The position numbers and the translations under genes are program-made. The notes under the pieces were generated by a model. That model ran no database searches, was not told the origin of the DNA, and saw nothing but the letters and a program-made list of their open reading frames with translations. A stretch of 64,000 bases of DNA from positions 227,360,961 through 227,424,960 of the forward strand of contig CP136066.1 of assembly GCA_032622095.1 (NCBI GenBank), in the 5' to 3' direction. Every line of letters begins with the position of its first letter. Position 1 is the first letter of the stretch. Source of the stretch: Siphonodentalium dalli. Its lineage: Eukaryota > Mollusca > Scaphopoda > Gadilida > Siphonodentaliidae. Shown one piece after another: positions 34,267 through 45,269 of the stretch.

Positions 34267-34766
34267 ATAGATCATGCCATGAATCTCTACTCTGGTTAAC
34301 GCCCGTAGAGAGCATATTCCACCAGTACAAAACCTGGAAACTTTTCGCAATTTTGACAGGGAACCTTATAAAATCGAAAAAATAACACAGGGAATATATT
34401 TCTTTTTTGTTATCTGTTTCTTAATAACGTACTTCACTGTAGATGAAGGTCCCAACTCGAAATTTCACGATTTAAGTGACTTTGAGAGCGACTTTTCTTT
34501 GCGTTTCTTCAATTATGGATTTTTTTCTAGGTAATTAATTGAATGTTTATCTCGGCTCACAAACGTAACAGAAAAGCATTCAATTTCGAGTTGAGACCTT
34601 CACATATAGTGAAGTACAATATTAAGGAACAGATAAACATTAATAAATATATCCCCGTGCTATTTTTTAGACTTTATAAGGTTCCCTGTCAGAAATTCAA
34701 AATGTTACCAGGTGGAATATGATCTCTACGGGCGTTAGACAAAGTAGAGATTCATATCATGATCTA
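34267..34766. mobile_element. 500-bp palindromic transposon with 8-bp target duplication
   Basis: Arms of about 215 bp: 'atgaatctctact', 'aacgcccgtagaga', 'gacagggaaccttataaa' and 'tgaaggtc.caactcgaaatt' appear in both orientations. Flanked by GACCCATA at 34259-34266 and 34767-34774. Inserted in the minus-strand LINE remnant between two parts of its coding sequence. No transposase. A solo arm is at 12092-12720. Confidence 0.8.
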
Positions 34767-34774
34767 GACCCATA

Positions 34775-34908
34775 GGAGATGAGGGGGACCAAACTGTACT
34801 GTATCTGGGTTAAAATACTTCAGTGAAGATTTCGACTCCATATCCTCCTTGATCCTCCCTTCCCAAAGCTCATGCACCTTCTTGTCTACCAACTCCTTCC
34901 ACGACTTC
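34775..34908 (-). pseudogene. LINE remnant: segment upstream of the zinc knuckle
   Basis: The minus strand reads KKSWKELVDKKVHELWEGR and then IKEDMESKSSLKYFNPDTVQ, a normal-looking stretch of LINE ORF2 C-terminal region. It ends exactly at the target duplication of the palindromic insertion and begins at the edge of the 26-bp repeat. Confidence 0.7.
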
Positions 34909-35085
34909 TTATCAGGTGGGCTTTCCATGACTTCTTATCAGGTGGGCTTTCCATGACTTCTTATCAGGTGGGCTTTCCAGGACTTCTTATCAGGTGGGCT
35001 TCTTATCAGGTGGGCTTTCAGGACTTCTTATCAGGTGGGCTTTCTTATCAGGTGGGCTTTATTATCAGTTGGGCTTTCCATTACT
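34905..35085 (-). repeat. ~26-bp minisatellite within LINE remnant
   Basis: Seven or so units of GACTTCTTATCAGGTGGGCT with a short variable tail (TTCCAT, TTCAG or none). It interrupts the minus-strand LINE coding sequence. Confidence 0.85.
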
Positions 35086-35460
35086 GATGGCAACACGTAC
35101 ATCCACAATATCTTTATTACAGTCACAAACCAGCTAGTAGAGTCCAAATTCTTCATCGCAAGCTGTCTTTCGGCAATGTAGATTTCCACAGAACCCTTGT
35201 TATGAATAATATTGCAGAAAAGGGACAACATATTTTTTATTGATAACAGCCTCAATCGGTAAACAGCCAAGCAAAGTATAAACAGCAGCATTATGAGTCC
35301 TGGGTGGTAAATACTGCAACTGTTTCAGCACATTTCTCTGATAAATTTCTAACATATTCATATCATTCATATTGTTTGTGACACAATCGATCCCGTGTAG
35401 CATTCTTGGAAGCACATAAACATTCCATAGATTAATGGGTGTAACCATATTTTTCTCTCT
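35086..35460 (-). pseudogene. LINE remnant: post-RT 'VLPRML' region
   Basis: The minus strand encodes INLWNVYVLPRMLHGIDC, then YQRNVLKQLQYLPPRT and LLGCLPIEAVI, the well-known region that follows the RT domain in LINE ORF2. It then changes frame and continues 'NMLSLFCNIIHNKGSVEIYI'. One frameshift near 35230. Confidence 0.8.
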
Positions 35461-35488
35461 AAATCATGCACATGAATTAACAAAATAA

Positions 35489-37217
35489 TCTATATATATA
35501 AAACCCGTCGTCTGTGTGTGTGTGTATCTGTCTGTGTGTGTGTGTATAACTCGGTCACGCTTTTGGCGCGTTTATAACTGTTCAACCATGCATCCAATGT
35601 GGCCCAAATTTGTACCCCGACCTATAGTGTGTCATAAAAGGTGACTCACCAAATTTCACGCCGATTGGTTAAAGAAAACCTGAGATCTAACATGCTCCCC
35701 AAATGCAGCATTTGCACTCAAGTAGACACTATTTCTTATGACGTTTGTCGAAATGACGTCATTGACGTCGAACGCAAACCAACACTTGCTTTGCTATTGT
35801 AGGCGAAACTTCCATGAGCTCTACCAAAGCGATGTTGGAAATTAATGTGTCAGTTCAGGTTCAGTATGAATTTAGGTAACGAATGTTGATTTTGTCGCGG
35901 AAGTGCATGTATAGTGGGGTGCAGAGTCAAGACTCGAACGTTCTACCGTCGTTGGGAATGGGTGGATGTAGTAGTGTGCAGATCCAAGACTCGAACGTTC
36001 GTCGTTGGGAATGGGTGCTAATATGGTATTTTAATTTGCCAGTTGGGTTTGAACATAAGTAAAGAATGCTGTCTTTGATACGAAAGTTGTGCATTGAGTG
36101 TGGAATCGAAGGAGTACCGGTATACACGTGGGTAAGCGGTACCCAATGGGTACCGTGAACTCAGTAACTTCGCCGAAACTCAGTTGGAAAAAGCACATTC
36201 CCGGGATAATAGGGCCTACAGTGTAAACAATACTGCCGACGCTAATTAAAGCTCTTTTAATCTTTCGGTTGAGTGCAAATCTGATACAAGAATAAATGTT
36301 TAAAATATCATGCACAATGCGCGAAGCGCACGCAGTTTAAATTCATATAATGTGCGCGAAGCTCACAAAGGGGCTGCAGGCCCCTCCCCCGCTAAATAAA
36401 GGTTACGAATTGAGCCTGTTTCAGTTAGTATAGATTAAGTAAAATATCTTGATTGTTGCGTTCAATATATGTGCATGCTTATGCCTACGTGGGTTGGGGA
36501 GATGATGGTGGGGGCAAAATACAGTTTTATTGAAATAAAGTGTTCATACAAATGGGCCGCGCAGTGCAGGGCGTGCGATCAATAGGCTGCATGTTGATAC
36601 AGGGTCCGTTTAAAATGTGCTGCAAGCTCCCTAAATGTGCGCGAAGTTCACGCAGTTTAAGATCATATAATGTGCGCGAAGCGCAGAAAGGGGCTGTAGG
36701 CCCACCCCCTCTAAATAATGATTCCGAATTGAGCCTGTTTCAGTTAGTATAGATAAAGTAAAATATTTTGATTGTTGCGTTCCATATGTGCATGCATATA
36801 CATGGGTTGGGGAGATGGGGGTGGGGGTAAAAATACAGTTTTATTGAAATAAAGTGTTCATACAAACGGGCCGCGCAGTGCAGGCGTGTGATCATTAGGC
36901 GGCATGCTGAATTCAGGTTCCAAAGGGGGTCCGTTCAAAATGTGCAGCAAGCTCCCGAATGTAGGCTCCTGAATTGAGTATGTTTCAGTTGGTGCATAGT
37001 ATTTAAATAATATACTGATTTTGTTTCGTTCAATATGTGCATGCGCATATATGGACTGGGTGTGTAGAAATACAGTTTTAGTGAAACAAAGTGTTCCAAC
37101 GCGCATCCAGTAACAAAAAGGAGAAGCATGACCATTCCATGTGTCCATGAACGCGGACACTAGAAAATAACAAAGAAAATTTATATACCCGTCATTTTGT
37201 GACGGGCAACCCCCTAG
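35489..37217 (+). mobile_element. Helitron copy 1 (non-autonomous, 1729 bp)
   Basis: Starts TCTATATATATAAAACCCG directly after a host A and ends with the hairpin CCCGTCATTTTGTGACGGG, then CAACCCCCTAG: the TC...CTRR plus subterminal hairpin signature of Helitrons. The interior has about three ~290-bp internal repeats marked by GTGCGCGAAGC, 'gtttcagttagtatag' and 'ttttattgaaataaagtgtt'. No Rep/helicase coding; minus-strand ORFs are fragments of the repeats. Confidence 0.88.
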
Positions 37218-38938
37218 TCTATATATATATAAAACCCGTCGTCTGTGTGTGTGTGTGTGTATATGTGTGTGTATAACTCGGTCACGCTTTTGGCGCGTTT
37301 ATAACTTTTCAACCATGCGTCCAATGTGGCCCAAATTTGCACCCCGATCTATAGTGTGTCATAAAAGGTGACTCACCAAATTTCACGCCGATTGGTTAAA
37401 GCAAACCTGAGATATAACATGCTCCCCAAATGCAGCATTTGCACTCAAGTAGACACTATTTCTTATGACGTTTGTCGAAATGACGTCATTGACGTCGAAC
37501 GCAAACCAACACTTGATTTGCTATTGTAGGCGAAACTTCCATGCGCTCTACCAAAGCGTTGTTGGAAATTAATGTGTCAGTTCAGGTTCAGTGTGAATTT
37601 AGGTAACGAATGTTGATTTTGTCGCGGAAGTGCATGTATAGTGGGATGTAGTGTCAAGACTCGAACGTTCTACCGTCGTTGGGAATGGGTGGATGTAGTG
37701 GTGTGCCGATCCAAGACTCGAACGTTCGTCGTTGGGAATGGGTGCTAATATGCTAATAATTTTAATTTGCCAGTTGGGTTTGAACATAAGTAAAGAATGC
37801 TGTCTTTGATACGAAAGTTGTGCATTGAGTGTGGAATCGAAGGAGTACCGGTATACACGTGGGTAAGGGGTACCCAGTGGGTACCGTGAATTCAGTAAAT
37901 TCGCCGGAACTCAGTTGGAAAAAGCACATTCCCGGGACAGGCCTAATAATAGGGCCTACGGTGTAAACAATACTGCCGACGCTAATTAATGCTCTTTTAA
38001 TCTTTCGGTTGAGTGCAACTCTGATACAAGAATAAATGTTTAAAAGATCACAATGCGCGAAGCGCACGCAGTTTAAATTCATATAATGTGCGCGAAGCTC
38101 ACAAAGGGGCTACAGACCCCCCCCCCCGATAAATAAAGGTTCAGAATTGAGCCTGTTTCAGTTAGTATAGGTTAAGTAAAATATCTTGATTGTTGCGTTC
38201 CATATATGTGCATGCATATGCGTGGGTTGGGAGATGATGGTGGGTGCAAAAATACAGTTTTATTGAAATAAAGTGTTCATACAAATGAGCAACGCAGTGC
38301 AGGGCGTGTGATCAATAGGCTGCATGTTGAATACAGGGTCCGTTTAAAATGTGCTGCAAGCTCCCTATATGTGCGCGAAGCTCACGCAGTTTAAGGTCAT
38401 ATAATGTGCGCGAAGCGCAGAAAGGGGCTGTACATAGGCCCCCTCTAAATAAAGATTCCGAATTGAGCCTGTTTCAGTTAGTATAGATAAAGTAAAATAT
38501 TTTGATTGTTGCGTTCCATATGTGCATGCATATACATGGGTCGGGGAGATGGGATGGGGGTAAAAATACCGTTTTATTGAAATAAAGTGTTCATACAAAC
38601 GGGCCGCGCAGTGCAGGCGTGTGATCATTAGGCGGCATGCTGAATACAGGTTCCAAAGGGGGTCCGTTCAAAATGTGCAGCAAGCTCCCGAATGTAGGCT
38701 CCTGAATTGAGTTTGTTTCAGTTGGTGCATAGTATTTAAATAATATACTGATTTTGTTTCGTTGCGCATATGTGGACTGGGTGTGTAGAAATACAGTTTT
38801 AGTGAAATAAAGTGTTCCAAGGCGCATCCAGTAACAAAAAGGAGAAGCATGACCATTCCATGTGTCCATGAACGCGGACACTAGAAAATAACCAAGAAAA
38901 TTTATATACCCGTCATTTTGTGACGGGCAACCCCCTAG
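37218..38938 (+). mobile_element. Helitron copy 2 (1721 bp)
   Basis: Begins TC immediately after the CTAG of copy 1 with no host base between, and ends with the same hairpin and CCCCCTAG. Very similar to copy 1 over its whole length, with small indels. Confidence 0.88.
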
Positions 38939-40712
38939 TCTATATATATAAAACCCGTCGTCTGTGTGTGTGTGTATCTGTGTGTGTATAACTCGGTCAC
39001 GCTTTTGGCGCGTTTATAACTTTTTAACCATGAATCCAATGCGGCCCAAATTTGTACCACGGACTGTAGTGTGGCATAAAAGGTGACTCACCAAATTTCA
39101 CGCCGATTGGTAAAAGCAAACCTGAGATCTAACATTGTCCCCAAATGCAATATCTGCACTCAAGTAGACACTATTTCTTATGACGTTTGTCCAAATGACG
39201 TCATTGACGTCGAACGCAAACCAACACTTGCTTTGCTGTTGTAGGCTAAACTTCCATGCGCTCAACGAAAGCGTTGTTGGAAATAAGCGCTAAATGAATG
39301 TGTCAGTTCAGTTTCATTGTGAATTTAGATAACGAATGTTGATTTTGTCGCGGAAGTGCATGTATAGTGGGGTGTAGTCAAGACTAGAACGTTCTACCGT
39401 CGTTGGGAATGGTGGATGTAGTGGGGTGCAGAGTCAAGACTCGAACATTCGTCGTTGGGCATGGGTGCTAATATGGTATTTTAATTCGCCAGTTGGTTTT
39501 GAACATAAGTAAATAATGCTGTCTTTGATACGAAAGTTGTGCATTGAGTGTGGTATCGAAGGAGTGCCGGTATACACGGAAGATGGCGAATGGACAGTCT
39601 GATCTCCCGCCAGTGGGTACCGTGAACTCGCCAAACTCAGTTAGAAAAATCACATTCACGGGACAGGCCTAATAATAGGGCCTGCAGTGTAAACAATACT
39701 GCCGACGCTAATTAATGTTCTTTAAATCTTTCGGTTGAGTGCAAATCTGATAAAAGAATAATTGTTTAAAAGATCACAATGTGCGCGAAGCGCACGGAAG
39801 CGCATGCAGTTTAAATTCATATAATGTGCGCGAAGCTCACTAAGGGGCTGCAGCCCCCCCCCGCTAAATAAAGGTTCCGAATAGAGCCTGCTTCAGTTAG
39901 TAGGCCCTATAGATAAAGTAAAATATCTTGATTGTTGCGTTCCATATGTACCTGCATATACGTGGGTTTGGGAGATGATGGGGGGGGGGCAGAAATATAG
40001 TTTTATTGAAATAAAGTCTTCATACAAATGGGCCACGCAGTACAGGGCGTGTGATCATTATAGGCTGCATGCTGAATACAACTTCCAAAGGGAGTCCGTT
40101 TAAAATGTGCTGCAAGCTCCCTATAAATATATATGCATGAACTTACGCAGTTTAAGATCATATAATGTGCGCGATGCGCAGAAAGGGGCTGTAGACCCCT
40201 CCCCGCTAAATAAAGTCTCCCGAATTGAGCCTGTTCCAGTATAGATAAAGTACAATATTTTGATTGTTGCGTTCCATATGTGCATGCATATACATGGGTT
40301 GGGGAGATGGGGTGGGGGTAATACATACAATTTTATTGAAAAGTGTTCATACCAATGGACCGCACAGTGCAGGCGTGTGGTAATTAGGCGGCATGCGGAA
40401 TACAGGTTCCAAAGTGGGTCCGTTCAAAATGTGAAACAAGCTCCCGAATTAAGGCTCCTGAATTGAGCATGTTTCAGTCGGTGCATAGTAGTATTTAACT
40501 AATATACTGATTTTGTTTCGTTCAAAATGTGCATGCGCATATGTAGACTGCATGGGTGCGTAGAAATACAATTTTAGTTAAATAAAGTGTTCCAACGTGC
40601 ATCCAGTAACAAAAAAGAGAAGCATGACCATTCCATGTGTCCATGAAAGCAGACACTAGAAAATAACAAGCACATTTATATACCCGTCATTTTGTGACGG
40701 GCAACCCCCTAG
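38939..40712 (+). mobile_element. Helitron copy 3 (1774 bp)
   Basis: Begins TC directly after the CTAG of copy 2 and ends CTAG at 40709-40712, followed by a host T. It is the most diverged of the three. With the A before copy 1, the whole array occupies an A|T site, as expected for Helitron insertion. Confidence 0.88.
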
Positions 40713-40923
40713 TTGTATAATATAACATAAAGACAATTATATTAGAGAATGGGATTTGGCAGAAAGCATGACGCTTATATCAGCCATTTCCCCACCTTCA
40801 GCATTCACAGGTGATGTCTTTATTGATAATTCATAATGTTTTGCCTTCATGTTCAATGTTTCTATATTATTAGCTTTGTCAGCCATCTGGGGCATAGGCC
40901 GTCAAACAGTAACCTATAACAAC

Positions 40924-41056
40924 GGGTATATCCATGTAAGAATACACGAAACCACGCACCCATCCATGCGCCATATGTGTTAGGGTTAGGGGTAGGGTTA
41001 GGGCTATGGTTAGGGTTAGAGTTAGGGTTAGTGTATTCTTACATGAAGGACATACC
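40924..41056. mobile_element. Palindromic MITE with TTAGGG repeats in its centre
   Basis: Arms GGTATATCCATGTAAGAATA and its near-complement (CATGTAAGAATACAC core exact) flank a centre that includes about eight TTAGGG or one-base variants at 40977-41031. An interstitial telomere-type repeat, not a chromosome end. Confidence 0.75.
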
Positions 41057-41289
41057 TAATAATGAATCACTGTAAAGTTGGGCAGTCCATGAATCAGATG
41101 ACCCGAATTGCTACCTGTATGTGACCTGACCCCACCCATCAAATTCAGTAGTCGTAGCTCAAAGTTCAAATGTCGAAATCAAAATGACAAGAGAGATGTA
41201 TCTTGCATACGTATTACGGGCAAACTATAACGTATAATGTATAATAATAGATTAATTGATACTTTTAGATCCACACCAAATATTTTTAC

Positions 41290-41468
41290 AAATACATTTA
41301 CAACAATCAATCTATGGAATGTTTATGTGCTTCCAAGAATGCTATAGGGGATCGAATGTGTCACATACAGTATGCATGATATGAATATGTTAGACATTTA
41401 TCAGAGAAAGGTACTGAACAGTTACAGTATTTACCGCCGAGGACTCCTAATGCTGCTGTTTATACTTT
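41290..41468 (+). pseudogene. LINE remnant, plus strand, 'VLPRML' region
   Basis: Reads INLWNVYVLPRML, stop, GIECVTYSMHDMNMLDIYQR and, after a frameshift, QLQYLPPRTPNAAVYTL. It is closely similar at DNA level to the minus-strand copy at 35270-35450, so it is an inverted second copy of the same segment. Confidence 0.75.
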
Positions 41469-41640
41469 GACATGTTGACCCGCATCCACCAGCGTATAAA
41501 CCGTTCTTCCATGTAGACCCGCACCCATCAGCGTATAAACCGTTCTTCGTCCTCTCTGGATTCTCTCATCGACATCTAACTTTCCTCCAATATTTCTTAC
41601 CAGCCCAACATGTGTTAACTTTTCTTCTGTAACCACGGGG
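41466..41640 (-). pseudogene. LINE remnant: 'RRTVYTLMGAGLHG' segment
   Basis: The minus strand encodes THVGLVRNIGGKLDVDERIQ followed by RGRRTVYTLMGAGLHG, the region between the RT palm and the VLPRML block in LINE ORF2. The last part is duplicated in tandem (RRTVYTL..GRTVYTL). A G-run at 41640-41665 truncates it upstream. Confidence 0.7.
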
Positions 41641-42280
41641 AGGGGGGGGGGGGGGGTGGGGGGGGACACAATTTTTTTTCCGGGCACGTATGCCGGGGTG
41701 GTGGGTGGTCGATGGGACGAACAATCATTCTGCATTTGTTTTAACTGTTTTTGCAATGAGTTTGGCTTAAAACACATTAGAATAAGAGAAATAATGTAAT
41801 TCTAACTGCTAAACTGACTGCAGGCAGTTATCGTGTTGTATTTTGTTGCAAATTTTAAAATCCAAGATGGCCACTGGCAGCCATGTTTTTTTGGCCGAAT
41901 GACCCCAACATGACTCATTCCTATTTACATGTGAATGTTAAGATCCATGACAAATAGTATGCACAGAAATTCATATACATCTGTTTACAGTGAATTCCCC
42001 CTGCAAATCTCTGTTTTAGTGTTAAAATGGGGGGGGGGGGGTGGGTGTAAAAACATGGTGAAAAAAAAAATTCCGAAAACGGAAAAAATATTTGGATGCG
42101 GGGGTGGGTGGGTCCCAAGGGTCGAAAGGTAAACATCGGAATACGTGCCTGAAATTTTTTTCCGACCGCCCCCTGGCCACCATAGATTTTTCTTCAAACA
42201 TGAATACCTCCATTGCAGGTACATATTTTATGTTCAATGATAAGACAGCACTCTTCGGATTTATCTTGAATTTATTTAAG
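41641..42280. other. Noncoding stretch with G-runs and repeat fragments
   Basis: G-rich runs at 41640-41666 and 42029-42042. A 'ccaagatggcca..gcagccatg' dispersed word lies at 41862, like those at 45.4-47.5 kb. No gene supported. Confidence 0.4.
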
Positions 42281-42311
42281 CGTGAGAAATCTTCCACCTA
42301 CTTCATTCCAC

Positions 42312-42888
42312 CTAATTCATTTCCGACCCGTCATGAGACACGATTGCATGAGCACATGTTGTGTGTGGAATCTGAGTATGCCCGATCATCGCACCATTGT
42401 AATGTCGCTCAATATTCAGCAGCATTGGATTGTTGAACCTATTGTAGTGTGTAGCTGATAGGATCGCCCCTTGTCTCATTCCCTGTTGTATACCGAATTG
42501 ATATGACAGTTCATTATCCCATTTTACTCTCGTCGCCATGTCCTTATAGATGTTGTTAATCAACAGTCACTCATCACCCTGTATCTCATCCAGATATAAT
42601 CCTCTCATCAAATGTGCATATGGTACAACACCAAAAAGCTTTCTGATTATCAAGAGTGACGAGATGTCACGGTTTCTTTGATTCCGTTGCTTCATCCAAT
42701 ACTTCTGTAATTATCACAACTGCATTGGTTGCAAACACCCCTTTGGTAAATCAGTTGTGAAGCTTGGATAGCGTCAGATTTAATTTCTCGGATGACGTTT
42801 TGATCAGAATATTTTCTATTTTTCGAGCACAATAGGAGTGACTGCCTCTGTAAAATCTGTTCATCCTTCTTATACACAGGCCCCTGGG
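42312..42888 (-). pseudogene. LINE reverse transcriptase remnant, central part
   Basis: The minus strand carries INNIYKDMATRVKWDNELSY, then FGIQQGMRQGAILSATHYNR, which includes the RQG motif of the RT finger/palm, then IERHYNGAMIGHTQIPHTT. The following catalytic 'ADD' motif is lost (CAHAIVSHDG). Upstream pieces RKIENILIK and LNLTLSKLHN are in shifted frames. Multiple frameshifts, not functional. Confidence 0.8.
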
Positions 42889-43238
42889 GAAAATTACTAA
42901 AATACCAATATAGACTATACCAGTGTAAAGGGTCCTATGATCGATTTTTGCTAAAACCACACCAACTATCAAAACCCTACTAAATTCTAGAAATCGATAA
43001 TTGCAGCCAAAATATACTCAGGTGTGCCTTATTTGAAATAAAATTCCCTTTCATTTGTCATACATCTCGGCGAAATTGATTGAATCGAAGTCGAGATATC
43101 ATCTAGGAAACTAGCTAAATCTACCGAATAAATCGGGTCGTCAATATCCCTGCCTGCTCAGAGGCCTTTGACCTAGTTATAAAATCAATATTTTCGAGCA
43201 CTGGTATAATCTATATTGGTATTTTAGTAATTTCCCCC
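42889..43238. mobile_element. 350-bp MITE inside the LINE remnant
   Basis: Terminal inverted repeats of about 38 bp, GGGGAAAATTACTAAAATAC...: left at 42889 and right ending about 43238, with few mismatches. It splits the RT frame between 'GVLTLAYWG' and the 'RGLC..NRFYRG' part. The interior shares the 'aataaatcgggtcgtcaat..ctcagaggcctttgac' block with intron 1 of the beta-lactamase-like gene (22940-22990). Confidence 0.75.
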
Positions 43239-43641
43239 AATATGCCAGTGTTAGAACGCCTATCTTCAATATATTTGGAAATTTCTTCTGTTTAAAACAT
43301 TGATTGATGAAGTCAGTTAAACATTTGATGACCGGCTGCCCCCTCCCAATTTGACATGCTCTGCTTGGAGTCCTGCTGATCATTTGATTTCCCATTCTTC
43401 AAACTGCTTACTATATTTTCGGCTTTTAACTTCAGAAATTGTCGGTAATGGCATAATTATTACTACAGAGAGATTCAATTGCTATTATGTCTTTGTCAAC
43501 TTCTTTATCATACGCACCATTGCATAGAGGATCCTCCACTGGTGATGCCAGACCCGCAAAGTACTCTGCCCATCCCTCTCTGAAATAAAATTGCCTGATA
43601 TATATATATGTATATGTACGTGTATGTATTTGTTCGGGCAC
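43239..43641 (-). pseudogene. LINE remnant: N-terminal part of RT domain
   Basis: The minus strand encodes WAEYFAGLASPVEDPLCNGA, YDKEVDKDIIAIE and then, in another frame, PVIKCLTDFINQCFKQKKFP NILKIGVLT: the pre-RT and RT motif 0-1 region of LINE ORF2. No endonuclease domain is visible upstream (beyond 43641). Confidence 0.75.
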
Positions 43642-44623
43642 ATTTTCAATCTTCTCTTCTATGTTTTGTTGAGTGCCTATATTCAGTGCAAATATTAATT
43701 ATTCAGTGCAAACTGATTTAGAACTGTGTCTAGTCTAAACACTTTTAATACCATAGGAGGAGTATTGAGGGTACAATTCAATGTTTGCTATTTGTATGTT
43801 GAAGTTGTAACTTGATATATGGGCCCTGCTTATATCTCTGAGCTTAACCAGCATAGTTATAGATCACAGGGTATTAATCTAATTGTAAACAACGTAGACA
43901 CACACGAAGCCTCATGTCATATACTATATCATCTCAATTTCAGAAGATGCTTTAAACCCCCCCCCCCCCCCCAGTATGCCAATTTTGTAAAAATTGTGTA
44001 TTTACATATTTTTTCCATATTTTCCGTTTCCAAATGGTGGCGGCAGGAAGACGACCATATGGTCATGCCACCACCATATGACATATTTTTGTTTATCATA
44101 TGACTCAATCATTATTTACGTTGGAAAGTATGTCATAAATCAATTTCATATGAACTACTAGTTCATATCACCTTCCGATAATTTGATTGGTTTGTTGACA
44201 AAAAGTGTGTTCTGATTGGCTGAATGGCAGCCTGAGCCGAGCCGCATCAGCGCATCTCTAACTAAATGCAGGTCAAATTCGTGCGCATCAATCAACGCGA
44301 TGCCGAAATTCTCGCAATTATAATCTTGAAATATATAGTTTTGGACATTGTTATACGATAAATAGAATATGTAATTCGTATTTATCTAATAAACATACGA
44401 TATAATGTCACAAACTGAGAAAAGAATAGCGCACTATATCTTCGCGTGCATATTATTTCTGCTAGTTCACCAGGTGTAATTGGGCTTCCGGTGCAATGAA
44501 GTGACGTCACATTACTGAACCTTTTGCTGCCGATGTCATATGGCTATTTAGTGATTTGTGTGCGTTTTGGACATCATAATCAATTTATAGGTGTCATATG
44601 ATAAATAGAATATGTAATTCGTG

Positions 44624-44737
44624 TTTCTCTCATATGATATTTATGAAACTCGTCACGAATTTTCAGTTTTCTCTCGCCGGAGGCTCGAGAAAACTGAAAA
44701 TTCTTAGACTCGTTTCATAAATATCATATGAGAGAAA
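44624..44737. repeat. 114-bp hairpin
   Basis: Long arms, TTTCTCTCATATGATATTTA and onward through 'gaattttcagttttctc', pair with the complement around a 13-nt centre. A half-related sequence ('tttctctcatattatatttatgaaacgaat') is at 61810. Probably a MITE. Confidence 0.8.
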
Positions 44738-44805
44738 AACTCATTTAATATCCTCTATTTATTACTTGATTTGATATGTATTACATATTTGTATGATGAT
44801 ATTCC

Positions 44806-44834
44806 ATGAATAAATATTTACTTACTTACTTCAT
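44806..44834. repeat. LINE/SINE-type 3' tail
   Basis: 'gaataaatatttacttacttacttc': a short CTTA tandem tail after an AATAAA-like word, typical of the end of a non-LTR insertion. The body is too diverged to recognise. Confidence 0.35.
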
Positions 44835-45269
44835 AGTTAACAAAGTGTGGAATGTAAGACATAGACATCAAGCTGGTAATGATCATTTCTGAATTAAAGA
44901 TACTTACCGATTTAATACCCATAAATCAGGTCAGGAAAGGGATGGGGGAAGTAAAACATTTGCAGGAAAATATGCCGGGTGGATGGGTATACCGAGAGGC
45001 AAAACACGCAATTTGTGCCATATTTCACATTTGTAACAGTTTAAAACATATCGTTACTGAAAAAACACCATAATGATGATGTGAAAAACTTCTTACCCGA
45101 CACCCATCGGAAAGAACTCAGCACGGACATTTTTATAAAAAACTTAGTGAAATCTGAAATAAGATAGTTTCATCAAAAATAATAAGTAACAAGGCTGCGA
45201 TTCGGAAGATGACGCTCGTCGAGTTCTGTTTTTTGCCTGAGAGGATCTGTCGTAAAAATTATTGGCGGC

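Noticed and set aside
36031-38082. Conserved minus-strand ORFs in the Helitron copies
   Set aside because: They recur because the elements are repeated. Frames are short, differ between copies and show no Rep or helicase motifs.
40977-41031. Chromosome end
   Set aside because: Only about eight degenerate TTAGGG units, internal to a palindromic element with sequence on both sides.
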